Source: FEN-680 sp036845225 (lineage in GTDB: Bacteria; Actinomycetota; Geothermincolia; Fen-727; Anoxymicrobiaceae). Taken from it: DNA of 59,424 bases. Below are positions 24,030 through 32,677 of this stretch, in pieces (position 1 is the stretch's first letter; each line of letters opens with the position of its first letter). The position numbers and the translations under genes were made by a program. Location of the stretch: contig DAIUEJ010000014.1 in assembly GCA_036845225.1 (NCBI GenBank), positions 1 through 59,424 of the forward strand, written 5' to 3'. The notes below the pieces were generated by a model. It did no database searches. It was not told the DNA's origin and was given only the letters and a program-made list of their open reading frames with translations.

Positions 24030-24491
24030 TCAACGCCGCAGCGACGCGATGGCCGGGACCTTGTTGAACACGAAGATCCCCAGCGGCAGCGTGATCAGTG
24101 CCGCGCAGAGCGCCCAGCCCAGGAGTATCGCGAACAGGCTCAGCACCAGGCCGATCGGGTAGTAGAGCACCCTTACCCACCACGCGTGCTGTTCCCGGTC
24201 CACCTCGGTCACCTTGTAGCCGCTGTCTTCACCCACGACCTTGACGTCCTTCTCCCGCGCCTTGAGCGATATGGCGCCGGGGATCCGGTTCATCATCTTG
24301 ACTCCCAGCGGAGCGCCGATGACCGTCGCGTACATCAGCCAGGAAAGAAGCGCCCAGACGAGCCCGAACCACCAGCCGATGAAGATGTAGTAGAGAGCGC
24401 GGACGATGATGCCGTGCGTCCTGACGTTGACCACCACCCCCGGTGCGCCGGGCTGCCCCGGAGCCTGTACGGTCATCTGTTTCCTTGCCAT
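24030..24491 (-). CDS. YccF-family inner membrane protein
   Basis: This 153-residue membrane protein has two copies of the YccF pattern. The first is ALYYIFIGWWFGLVWALLSW with TVIGAPLGVKMMNRIP. The second is LYYPIGLVLSLFAILLGWAL with ITLPLGIFVFNKVPAIASL. Four membrane segments are likely. The role of YccF proteins is unknown. GGAGGT lies 6 bases ahead of the ATG at 24491 (another ATG is at 24494). It is convergent with GH3. The stop (TGA) overlaps the end of a gtgcaccactgggct repeat remnant at 24016-24032. It is cotranscribed with the phosphofructokinase gene just upstream (19-base gap). Confidence 0.82.
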   Translation of the reverse strand: MARKQMTVQAPGQPGAPGVVVNVRTHGIIVRALYYIFIGWWFGLVWALLSWLMYATVIGAPLGVKMMNRIPGAISLKAREKDVKVVGEDSGYKVTEVDREQHAWWVRVLYYPIGLVLSLFAILLGWALCAALITLPLGIFVFNKVPAIASLRR

Positions 24492-24510
24492 CATGCCACC
24501 TCCATGGCGC

Positions 24511-25596
24511 CTAGGTGTCGCCGAAAGAGATTCCCACGGAGCGGGCGAACCTCACGATCTCCCCGTCGCACGGGACCTTCTTCTGTCTTGCGACCGCCTC
24601 CTCGATCGTCACGGAACTGATGTCAGGCGTGTGCAGGCACACCATGCGTCCGAACCGGCCCTCCATCACCAGCTCGACCGCTTTGGCGCCGAAACGCGTC
24701 GCGAGTATGCGGTCGAACGGGGACGGGCTGCCGCCTCTCTGCAGGTGGCCCAGGACGGTCACCCTGGTCTCCATCCCACTGATCGCCTCGACCTGCGCCG
24801 CTATAAATGCGCTGACCCCGCCGAGAACGGTATTGCCGCCCGGGGCCGTCCTGCTGACCACCTGGCCGTCGGGCAGGTGCGCGCCCTCCGCGACCACGAC
24901 GATGCTGAACTTCTTGCCGGCCTCGCGTCGCTCCTGGATCCGCCTGACGATGGTCTCGTAGGTGAAATCTATCTCGGGGATCAGGATGATGTCACCGCCC
25001 CCGGCTATGCCCGACATCAGAGCTATCCAACCCGAGTTGCGCCCCATCACCTCGAGCACCATGACCCTGTGGTGCGACTCCGCCGTGGTGTGGAGCCTGT
25101 CGAGGGCGTCCGTTGCGCAGTGCAGCGCCGAGTCGAAACCGAAGGTGATGTCCGTCCCCATCAGGTCGTTGTCGATGGTCTTCGGGACACCTACCACGTT
25201 GACGCCCTTTTTGAAGAGATTGAGCCCGATGGTCTGGCTGCCGTCCCCGCCGGTGACGATCAGCGCATCGATGCCGGCCCGCTCGATATTGAAAAGGACC
25301 CTGTCGGAGCAGTCCCTGTGGGTGATCTCCCCGTCAGTGCCGACCTGGGCGCAGTTGAAGGGGTCGGTCTTGTTACTCGTCCCCAGGATGGTCCCTCCGC
25401 GAGGGAGGATGCCCGAGACGTCGTTCTCGTGCAGCAGCCGGAACTGGTTGTTGACCAGCCCACTGAAGCCGTCCAGCACCCCCATGGTCTGCACGCCGTG
25501 GTGCAGGGCGGTCCTGGTCACGGCCCTGATGACGGCGTTCAAGCCAGGGCAATCGCCCCCGCCGGTCAGCAAACCTATTCGGCTTATCTCAGACAA
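24511..25596 (-). CDS. pfkA: 6-phosphofructokinase
   Basis: This 361-residue PfkA-family enzyme phosphorylates fructose-6-phosphate to fructose-1,6-bisphosphate in glycolysis. It shows GGGDCPGLNAVIRAV (phosphate donor site), GGDGSQTIG, PKTIDNDLMGTD with the catalytic Asp, MGRNSGW, and LGHLQRGGSPSPFDR. The donor-deciding residues are Gly in GGDGS and Lys in PKTIDND. The Gly argues for ATP rather than pyrophosphate, as in actinobacterial enzymes with the same Gly/Lys pair. The start is a TTG with AAGGAG six bases ahead. The promoter region is shared with the divergent crotonase at 25765; it contains a GC hairpin (25670-25686, CCGCCGG/CCGGCGG arms) and no other gene. Confidence 0.92.
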   Translation of the reverse strand: MSEISRIGLLTGGGDCPGLNAVIRAVTRTALHHGVQTMGVLDGFSGLVNNQFRLLHENDVSGILPRGGTILGTSNKTDPFNCAQVGTDGEITHRDCSDRVLFNIERAGIDALIVTGGDGSQTIGLNLFKKGVNVVGVPKTIDNDLMGTDITFGFDSALHCATDALDRLHTTAESHHRVMVLEVMGRNSGWIALMSGIAGGGDIILIPEIDFTYETIVRRIQERREAGKKFSIVVVAEGAHLPDGQVVSRTAPGGNTVLGGVSAFIAAQVEAISGMETRVTVLGHLQRGGSPSPFDRILATRFGAKAVELVMEGRFGRMVCLHTPDISSVTIEEAVARQKKVPCDGEIVRFARSVGISFGDT

Positions 25597-25764
25597 TGCG
25601 TGCTCCTTCCGCAGTAATCCTGCTATCCGCCTCTACTACAGTATTAGTCTCGGGACGCGGGCGCCAGCCCCGCCGGCCGCCGGCGGTGCCCGCCAGCGCG
25701 CAATCGTATTAGAATGGCGGCGTCAAGTGAGAACCGGGAGATCTCGAAACAGGCGGGGGGCACA

Positions 25765-26478
25765 ATGGATTACCAGGCCATTCAAGTCGACGTGACCGAG
25801 AAGATCGGCACCATCACGCTCAACCGTCCGGAGAAGCGCAATGCTCTCTCCATACTCGTCAGAAAGGAAATCACGGATTGCCTCGAGCAATGGGAAGGCG
25901 ACGAGAGCGTAGGAGTCGTGATCATAACGGGCGCAGGCCCTGTCTTCTCCGCAGGGTTCGACCTCAAGGAGTTCAGCAAGCCGGAGCTCGCTAAGGAGGT
26001 CTTCAAGTCTTCGGCCGTCTACCACCGGGTCGTCTGGAACTACGGAAAGCCGACCATCGCGGCGGTCAACGGTCACGCGTTCGGCGGCGGCTTCGACCTT
26101 GCGACGCTCTGCGACGTGAGGATCTGCAATACAGGGGCGGTGTTCGGCCACCCGGAGATCAAGTTCGGCGCGGCCCCGCTCTATACTCCGCTGCGGTGGA
26201 TCGTCGGTTCCGGCATGGCCCGTGATCTCTGCCTGACAGGCAGACAGATAGACTCCAAGGAAGCCCGCCGCATCGGACTGGTCAGCGAAGTTACCGGCGG
26301 CGAAGACCTGCTCGGGCAGGCAGCGTCCCTCGCCAGGACCATTCTGGAAGCGCCCTTGCCCACGCTCCAGATCACCAAGAAGTACATGGCCGACGACGAA
26401 GGCAGGGGTTTCGAGGAGTCTTTTGTGGCGGAACACGACGTCCCGTTCGAGAGCTTCGTCAAGAACGTCTCAGTGTAA
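25765..26478 (+). CDS. Enoyl-CoA hydratase/isomerase family protein
   Basis: This 237-residue crotonase-fold enzyme has oxyanion segments FSAGFDL and NGHAFGGGFDLATLCD, plus GHPEIKFG. That last segment keeps the second classical glutamate; the first position is Asp (GGGFD). It could act as an enoyl-CoA hydratase or isomerase. It is not closely similar to the crotonase at 3220-3978. The ATG at 25765 is chosen because GGCGGGGGG lies ahead. An in-frame ATG at 25714 would add a 17-residue tail unlike the family. The gene stands alone, divergent from pfkA and convergent with the sensor kinase, with a small repeat core between them. Confidence 0.87.
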   Translation: MDYQAIQVDVTEKIGTITLNRPEKRNALSILVRKEITDCLEQWEGDESVGVVIITGAGPVFSAGFDLKEFSKPELAKEVFKSSAVYHRVVWNYGKPTIAAVNGHAFGGGFDLATLCDVRICNTGAVFGHPEIKFGAAPLYTPLRWIVGSGMARDLCLTGRQIDSKEARRIGLVSEVTGGEDLLGQAASLARTILEAPLPTLQITKKYMADDEGRGFEESFVAEHDVPFESFVKNVSV

Positions 26479-26483
26479 GAACC

Positions 26484-26494
26484 GTGCCAGGCAC
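26484..26494. repeat. Short palindrome gtgccaggcac followed by a T-run
   Basis: The 11-base palindrome gtgcc-a-ggcac is followed by tttttt. It lies in the 21-base gap between two convergent genes and abuts the kinase stop codon (TAA, 26500-26502). It resembles the GGTCAGGCAC repeat core and may also act as a weak terminator for the plus-strand gene. Confidence 0.45.
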
Positions 26495-26499
26495 CTTTT

Positions 26500-28164
26500 T
26501 TACACCGGGTAGTCGTAGAGAGAGAACTCGAAGCAGGCCCCGGAGTCGTTGTACGCCTTGACCTGCCCCCCGAAGACCCGGGCGATCCTCTCCACGATAG
26601 AAAGGCCTATGCCCGTGTCACCGGCCTTTCCCCTTGAGAAGGGCACAAATATCTCCTCCAGGAGGTCTTCGGGGATGCCGGACCCGTTGTCGCGGACGAG
26701 ATACCTGTGGGCGCCGGTGCCGTCGTCCGGGAGCGCGCGGATCTCCAGGGACGGCTCGGGGTTGTCGTTGTAGTTGATGGCATTCTTCACCAGGTTCGAG
26801 AATATCTGGTACACGTGAGTGGGGGACGCGACCACCACGCCAAGGTCGTCGTCCGCCCTGACCGACACTCCCTTGATCAGTACGTCCGACTCGCGCTCGG
26901 TGAGCACCTCCTTCACGGTCTCCGAGACGTCTACCGCGACTACCTCCCTCGGGACCTGGCCCGACTCGGCAAGCACCAGCATCTCGTCGATGAGGTTGTT
27001 GGCACGGTCGAGCCCGGACCTGAGGGCGTCTATGGACTCCTGTTTGTACTGCTGAACCTCAGGGGTCTGTTCAACCTCGAGGAGGCGCTCCAGCGTGTAT
27101 GAGGCCAGCGTCACCTGGTGTATCGGACTCTTGAGGTCGTGTGAGACAGTGTGCGCGTAACCCTTGAGCGCCGCGTTGGCCTGCTCTATCTCCTTCTCGC
27201 GCTCCTTCTGCTCGGTGATGTCGCGATCCAGGCTCCACATGGCGACCGGATTTCCCTCGTCATCGGTTATCAACCAGCGCCTGATGCTCACGGGGACGAC
27301 CGAGCCGTCCTTGCGGATGATCTCCTTCTCGTACTCATCGGAGTATCCGCGCTCCAGCACCTGTTCGACCAGTATCGCGCTCTCGGTGTCGTACCACTTG
27401 CCCGGCGTCATCTGCCAGTACCCTTTTTCGCGGACCTCCTCGAGCGTGTAGCCGACCATGTCCAGGAACGCCTCGTTTGCCTCGGTGATGTTCCCGGTCG
27501 AGAGGCTGACCACCACGATCCCGTCGATGCTCGATTCGAACAGGCTCCTGTACTTCTCCTCGGACCTGCGCAGGTTTTCCTCCGCGGTCTTGATGGCGGT
27601 GATGTCCGTCACAATCCCGCGGATGCCGACCGGCTCGCCGGCTTCCATGATGAGCCGCGCGGAGATGACCACAGGGAAAGTCCTGCCGTCCTTCATCCTC
27701 GCGGTGTACTCCCGGGTGGCTTCCTCCGTCCTGGTGCTGACCATCAGGGTGATGTCCGCGAGCGCTGCTTCGCCGTCCTCCATGAGGTCCCGGACGTTCA
27801 GTCCTCTCTTGAGGACATCCGCATCGTAACCAAAGATTGTGAACGCATTCACGTTGGCGTACTTAAAGTTGCCCTCCGTGTCCATCTCGAAAACGACCTC
27901 GGGGAGCGAGTCGGCGAGCTCGCGGTACTTGCGCTCGCTTTCGCGGACGACCTCTTCGGCACGCTTCTGTTCCGAGATGTCTGTAACCACGCCGCGGATG
28001 CCCACGACCCGCCCGTCCAGCTCGACGCGGTTCGAGGAGATTATCACCGGGAACTTCGTGCCGTCCTTCTTCAGCGCGGTATAGGTCCGCGAGCCGGCCA
28101 GCTCCCCGTCCAGGACGCGGCGAACGTTCTCGACCGCCCGCTTCCGGTCCTCTTCCGCGATCAT
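26500..28164 (-). CDS. PAS-domain sensor histidine kinase, C-terminal part of a gene split by TGA
   Basis: This open frame of 554 residues starts at an internal ATG. It is the continuation, in the same frame, of the membrane-anchored segment at 28183-28545. It holds the second half of one PAS domain, two further PAS domains (YRELADSLPEVVFEMDTEGN; YRSLFESSIDGIVVVSLSTG) and a histidine kinase core. The H-box is HTVSHDLKSPIHQ, the N-box SNLVKNAINYND, and the ATP-lid blocks DNGSGIPEDLLEEIF and GDTGIGLSIVERIARV. All catalytic blocks look intact. If translated alone it would be a soluble kinase without its membrane input. No response regulator gene is adjacent. The signal sensed is unknown. Confidence 0.75.
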   Translation of the reverse strand: MIAEEDRKRAVENVRRVLDGELAGSRTYTALKKDGTKFPVIISSNRVELDGRVVGIRGVVTDISEQKRAEEVVRESERKYRELADSLPEVVFEMDTEGNFKYANVNAFTIFGYDADVLKRGLNVRDLMEDGEAALADITLMVSTRTEEATREYTARMKDGRTFPVVISARLIMEAGEPVGIRGIVTDITAIKTAEENLRRSEEKYRSLFESSIDGIVVVSLSTGNITEANEAFLDMVGYTLEEVREKGYWQMTPGKWYDTESAILVEQVLERGYSDEYEKEIIRKDGSVVPVSIRRWLITDDEGNPVAMWSLDRDITEQKEREKEIEQANAALKGYAHTVSHDLKSPIHQVTLASYTLERLLEVEQTPEVQQYKQESIDALRSGLDRANNLIDEMLVLAESGQVPREVVAVDVSETVKEVLTERESDVLIKGVSVRADDDLGVVVASPTHVYQIFSNLVKNAINYNDNPEPSLEIRALPDDGTGAHRYLVRDNGSGIPEDLLEEIFVPFSRGKAGDTGIGLSIVERIARVFGGQVKAYNDSGACFEFSLYDYPV

Positions 28165-28182
28165 CTGCAGCAGGTTGAGCTC

Positions 28183-28545
28183 TCACGCCTCGACCTCCCC
28201 CGCCGTGTAGCCGAACCACTCAATCGCGCGCTCGTTGGCGTATTTCAGCAATCCCGTGTCGACAGACTCAAAGACTCCCTCGGGAAGGAGGCCGGCGAGC
28301 TCGCGGAACCGCTCCTCGGAATCCATGTAACGCAGCAGGATCTGCCGGACGGCAAAATAGGTCAAAAGGACCAGAGTAAGTATTATCCCGGTAACAATTC
28401 CCCAGTCGAACAGGAAGTCACTGACGGTGCCGTGCTGGCCGTAGAGGTAGTAGAGGTCCAGGCCGATCAGGCACGCCTCGGCAAGCAGGAATATCCCGAG
28501 GAAGAACCACATGTAAGAGCGCGGTGGCGCTGCCTTTCCCTTCAT
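28183..28545 (-). pseudogene. N-terminal membrane segment of the split sensor kinase, ended by an in-frame TGA
   Basis: These 120 residues hold two membrane segments (MWFFLGIFLLAEACLIGLDL and WGIVTGIILTLVLLTYFAV) and the start of a PAS domain (FRELAGLLPEGVFESVDTG). The frame stops at TGA (28185-28183) right after GYTAGEVEA. It resumes with ELNLLQMIAEEDRKRA, which is the expected PAS continuation. The reading frame does not change, so a single base in one codon separates the two parts. It is either a real nonsense mutation or a sequencing or assembly error. TGA as a sense codon is unlikely because many neighbouring genes end in TGA. Confidence 0.8.
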
Positions 28546-28699
28546 TTCAATCCCCGTGCGGTCATGGTGAGCGGCCCCGCACCGATTTCTGCGGCCGGGC
28601 TTCTTTTCCTATCCAAGATATCGGAGTCAAGGGGTGAAGAGTTTACCGTCCGGGGTTACCGAGATGGGATGCCCCCTGGGCCCGGCCTTTGAGCGGCCT

Positions 28700-29875
28700 C
28701 TATCCGCCTCCGCGGCGCAGGCGGACGAGCAGCGGCCGCCTTATCCCAATGGCTTTGTGCTCGCACAACTCGTCGCAGCAGAAACACCTGATGCACTTCT
28801 TGAGGTCCACCTCGGCCACCTCGCGACCCATCGTTATCGCGGAGCGCGGGCATATCTCCGCGCACTTGCCGCACAAAGTGCACTCCCCCTCGACGGGCTT
28901 CGGGCTCACGGAGGTGAACCTGCTCAGCCTTTCGCTGATGATGGCGGGGACGCGCTCGCTGAAGAGGTTCACGCTGGGAAGGAGGAAGTCGTCGAGCCTC
29001 AGGCTCGCCGGGTCTTCGCCATCGACCACAAACCATGCCGTCCCTGCCGGGCAGATGCCCCTGTCGATCGCGGCCTCCAGCACCCTGTTATCAGAAGGCT
29101 CGAGTCCCGCGAGTTCCATGACGAGGCCCTCGAGCGCGAACGCGTTGCCGCCGGCGGCGATCGCCGACATTTTCCTCAGGGTCCCTTTGCGCGACCCGTC
29201 CCCCTCGATGGTCTCGACCGCGTCGAGGACGTGGAACGCGGGCCGGCACGCGAGGTGCACGTCCACAATGAGGTTCGCGAACTCCCGCTCGTCGTCGAAC
29301 CTCGAGTGGTAGACGAACTTGGTGGTACCGGGCACCGCCCCATAGAGGTTCTTTACGGGCCCGGTCACGTTCAGGTACCGGTGGGTCTTGAACTTCGATA
29401 CGGATACCAGGCGATCGGCCTCGATCATGGGCCTGCAGAGCGTAAGCCTCTTGATGGACCGCCCCCCGGGAAACGGGACCTCGATGGTGCTGGTGTCAAA
29501 CGCCAGATCCGCGCCGGTATCCCGCGAAACCTGGGCGAGGCCCGTCTTCTCGTAGACCCGCTTGAGGAGCGTATGGTTGAACGGGCCGCCAGGGCTGTCG
29601 CCGATAACGACCCTGTCGGTGACCTTCTGGAACTCCTGCACTACCGCCTTGACGACCGCCGGGTTGGTGACGATGCCGCTCGAGGGCTCCGCGGCGATCA
29701 CGGCGTTCACCTTGATGAAGACGGACTCGCCGGGGCCGGCTATCTCGCCGGCGCCGCCCAGGAACTCGAAGGCGCGTCCTACGGATTCTTTCACGGCGGC
29801 CGGGTCGTAACCCTCGCACCTTACCAGTGAGACGCGGTCCATCCCCTGGCCGCCCGCCTTGTCTGCCACTACCAT
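28700..29875 (-). CDS. DUF362 protein with C-terminal two-cluster ferredoxin domain (copy 2)
   Basis: This 391-residue paralogue of the protein at 20771-21880 has DUF362 blocks VFIKVNAVIAAEPSSG, SVSKFKTHRYLNVTGPVKN and ETIEGDGSRKG. Two 4Fe-4S motifs, CTLCGKCAEICPRS and KCIRCFCCDELCEHKA, lie near the C terminus. It probably transfers electrons; the reaction is unknown. The ATG at 29875 overlaps the end of the glutamate decarboxylase gene by 7 bases, suggesting coupling; an internal ATG at 29842 is possible. Divergence from the other copy is large, so the duplication is old. The 154 bases downstream, before the kinase gene start, hold no recognisable gene. Confidence 0.82.
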   Translation of the reverse strand: MVVADKAGGQGMDRVSLVRCEGYDPAAVKESVGRAFEFLGGAGEIAGPGESVFIKVNAVIAAEPSSGIVTNPAVVKAVVQEFQKVTDRVVIGDSPGGPFNHTLLKRVYEKTGLAQVSRDTGADLAFDTSTIEVPFPGGRSIKRLTLCRPMIEADRLVSVSKFKTHRYLNVTGPVKNLYGAVPGTTKFVYHSRFDDEREFANLIVDVHLACRPAFHVLDAVETIEGDGSRKGTLRKMSAIAAGGNAFALEGLVMELAGLEPSDNRVLEAAIDRGICPAGTAWFVVDGEDPASLRLDDFLLPSVNLFSERVPAIISERLSRFTSVSPKPVEGECTLCGKCAEICPRSAITMGREVAEVDLKKCIRCFCCDELCEHKAIGIRRPLLVRLRRGGG

Positions 29876-31400
29876 GAGCCCCTCTGGCCCCTGCGCTTCT
29901 TCTCGTGCGCCTGCGGGTCTTCGCCGGTCATCGCCGTGTAGCTCTTCCTCATGTCGTCGACCAGCATCTCGGCCATGTCACGGCTGAAGTTCTCTTTGAC
30001 AACTATGCGAGCCACTGCGACCTTGTCGGCATTGGGAGGAAGGGTGTAGGCGGGCACAATCCATCCGAACCTCCTCAACTGATCCGATATCTGGAACACC
30101 GTGAATCGCTCCGGATGGGGAGCCTTGCAGGCAAGGACCGGCATGAAAAGCTTCTCGGGCGGCACGAGCATTATCACGTGCTCAGACTTCTGGCCGAGTT
30201 CGGCAAGATAGCGGGCGTTGTCCATAGTGGTCTCCATTATCCGCTTGTAGCCGTTGAACCCGAGCCGGATGAAGTTGTAGTACTGCGCAAGCACCTGGCT
30301 CGCCGACTTGCTGAAGTTGAGCGTGTAGGTGTGCTCCTCCCCGCCCAGGTAGTTCACCGTGAACACCAGGTCTTTGGGCAGGTCGGATTTATCCCTGAAG
30401 ATAAGCCAACCCACCCCGGGGTAGACCAGCCCGTACTTGTGGCCGGAAACGTTTATGGACTTCACCCTCGGCAGGCGGAAGTCCCATTCCAGGTCTGGAT
30501 GGAGGAAAGGCGCGCAGAACGCGCCGCTGGCGCCGTCCACGTGTATGGGAATGTCCCAGCCCTTCTTTTCGAAGACGTCGTCAAGCGCGTCGTTGGTATC
30601 TTTGACAGGGTCAGTTTCGCCGGTGAAGGTTGTGCCGACCGCTATGGTGTTCTCGTCGCAGAGCGCCACCACTTCCTCAGCAGTGATGNNNNNNNNNNNN
30701 NNNNNNNNNNNNNNNNNNNNNNNNNNNNNNNNNNNNNNNNNNNNNNNNNNNNNNNNNNNNNNNNNNNNNNNNNNNNNNNNNNNNNNNNGCCGACCGCTAT
30801 GGTGTTCTCGTCGCAGAGCGCCACCACTTCCTCAGCAGTGATGACGAAGCGGTCGGGCTGCAGTGGGATGATGCGCGGCTCGACGTCAAAGTAGCGCGCG
30901 AACTTGTCCCATACGATGTGAGTGTCTGCTCCCATCACCAGGTTCGGCCTGTCAGTCGGCTGGCCTGCGGCCTCCCGCTTTTTGCGCCAGTTCCACTTGT
31001 GCGCCAGCAACCCGAGCATGATGGCCTCACTTGAGCCGATCGCGCTGGTCCCCACGGCCTCCTGGTCTTCCGGTGCGTTGAACAGCCTCGCCAGCATGTT
31101 GACGGCCCTGTCGTGGATCACCCCCGTCTGCGGATACTCCTCGCGGTCGATGAAGTTGCGGTAGTTGTTCTTCGCTATGAGGATCTCCGCCTGGGGCTCC
31201 ATCCATGTCGTGACGAAGCTCGCCAGGTTCAGTGGAGGATTGCCCTCCAGGTTGAGCTCGTCCATTATCGTCTGGAGGGCCGCCTCGGCCGGCATGCCGT
31301 GCTCGGGCAGCTTGTACTTGGGCACGCCCTCCTCGAAATACCTGGTGCTGTAAGTGCTGGCTACCGTGTCGTCTTCCAGTGGGACTTTCTTCGAAAGCAT
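29869..31400 (-). CDS. gadB: Glutamate decarboxylase, interrupted by a scaffold gap
   Basis: This PLP-dependent decarboxylase converts glutamate to GABA, consuming a proton. The N-terminal part has the GAD block STRYFEEGVPKYKLPEHGM and GSSEAIMLGLLAHKWNW. The C-terminal part has HVDGASGAFCAPFL and the PLP-lysine motif SGHKYGLVYPGVGW. A run of 100 N (30689-30788) sits inside, flanked by two identical 55-base copies. Removing the N-run and one copy (155 bases) restores one continuous frame of about 458 residues, the normal GAD length. The ATG at 31400 is chosen for the GGGAGG five bases ahead; the frame is open to 31439. The gene is coupled to the downstream DUF362 gene. Confidence 0.9.
30634..30843. 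other. Scaffold gap with duplicated 55-bp flanks (assembly artefact)
   Basis: Bases 30689-30788 are 100 N. The 55 bases left of the gap (30634-30688) are identical to the 55 bases right of it (30789-30843). The two contigs therefore overlap and were joined with a nominal gap instead of being merged. No sequence is missing from the gadB frame. Confidence 0.95.
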
Positions 31401-31478
31401 CTCGACCTCCCGGTTATGGCTGGACCCGCCCTGCGACATTCTATTCTTGTTGGGACTTCTCGAACCTCCGGGCCGGCC

Positions 31479-32555
31479 TCAGGCGCCGCGGGGCGCTCCC
31501 GGGGCCAGCCTGTCCACCCGTTCCTTCACGTCCCTGTAGTCAAAGTCCTTCGCGAGGATTTGCTCATACTGCTTTCTCGCCATCGCCTTCTTTCCGCTCT
31601 GCTCGTACGCCTGGGCGAGAGCGTAACGGGCGTCCATCAGCAGCGCCCCGCTTCGGTCCTTCCGCTTTGCCACCGCGGCTTTGAGGACAGTGACGGCCGC
31701 ATCGTAGTAGCCCTTTCGCGTCATGGCCTGCCCCATGTAGAACATGATTGCGAGGTTCACGTCGTCCGTGTTCTCGACCCCCTGTGCTATCGCGATGAGC
31801 TCGTCATCCATCTCCAGGTCGTTGTAGAGCTCCGCAAGCGACAGCACGAGAAGGGGGTCGCGGTAGCCGGCGGCGATGGCTGTCTTGACCACGCCCGCGG
31901 CGTCCTGCGTGCGGCCCTGGTGCTGGTAGACTTCCGCGAGCGTCAGGTAAGCCGCGCGCATGTCGAACTGGAGCGAGGCGGTGACCTCTTCGGTCACCGG
32001 CAGCTCGAAGGCGACGCTGTCCCTGCCGAGGTACTTGAGTATGAGGGGGAAGTCGCTCGTCCCGGATGCCGTCACCCTCTCGAGGTAAGCCTGCGCTGCC
32101 GGGTATTCACCGCAGTTGATGGACATCAGGCCGGCGAGCAGCTCGGCATCTACGCAACCAGGGTTCATCATGACAGCGTTCCGGAAGCGGTCGACCGCCC
32201 CCGCGTGGTCGCCCTTCAGCATGCACTGCGCCCCCTCGATGAACTCCTTCTCGAAGGGAGCTTTGAACGCCTTTCCCAGGAAGCCGATGGTAGCGGCGGC
32301 CGGCAGTACCGGCGGTGCCGGTGCCGTCCGCGGCTGCTGCGGGTGAGGCGCCCTCTTGCTCGGGGTTGCCTTGCGGTCCTGGCGCACCTCGTATCTCATG
32401 CCCGTGCCGGGGATGCCTACCGACTCCCTCGTCCCCCTCGGGCCGATGCTCACCTTGGCGCCGCGCGGGCCAACGCTCATGCCGAGGCCCCTCTTGCTGA
32501 TGTTCATCGTGAGCCCGGGCGCGATCCGCACCCGGCGCTGCAGCCTGAATCCCAC
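31479..32555 (-). CDS. DUF4236 + tetratricopeptide repeat protein
   Basis: This 358-residue protein begins with a DUF4236 domain: VGFRLQRRVRIAPG, then LTMNISKRGLGMSVGPRGAK and GIPGTGMRYE, within about the first 55 residues. A Pro-rich linker (near 60-85) leads to a helical TPR region with repeat-like helices (FIEGAQCMLKGDHAGAVDRF; AYLTLAEVYQHQGRTQDAA; ARYALAQAYEQSGKKAMARK). The GTG at 32555 is chosen because the family starts with M-G-F-R and GGGAGG lies six bases ahead. The frame is open to 32576. TPRs bind proteins; the DUF4236 role is unknown. It is divergent from the nitroreductase gene. Confidence 0.8.
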   Translation of the reverse strand: MGFRLQRRVRIAPGLTMNISKRGLGMSVGPRGAKVSIGPRGTRESVGIPGTGMRYEVRQDRKATPSKRAPHPQQPRTAPAPPVLPAAATIGFLGKAFKAPFEKEFIEGAQCMLKGDHAGAVDRFRNAVMMNPGCVDAELLAGLMSINCGEYPAAQAYLERVTASGTSDFPLILKYLGRDSVAFELPVTEEVTASLQFDMRAAYLTLAEVYQHQGRTQDAAGVVKTAIAAGYRDPLLVLSLAELYNDLEMDDELIAIAQGVENTDDVNLAIMFYMGQAMTRKGYYDAAVTVLKAAVAKRKDRSGALLMDARYALAQAYEQSGKKAMARKQYEQILAKDFDYRDVKERVDRLAPGAPRGA

Positions 32556-32677
32556 GCCACTCCTCCCGTGCCGCATTCCGACACTGTTAAGATATCACCC
32601 ACGAGGGCGGCGTTGGAGAGCCGCCGTCGAATTGGAGAATGATGGCTGCGGTGTGGAGCCGATAAGGAGGAACCGGG

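Noticed and set aside
28183..28185. TGA read as a sense codon (recoding)
   Set aside because: Many intact genes in the window end in TGA (e.g. 17326, 24030, 46033), so TGA is a normal stop here, and there is no selenocysteine-like context.
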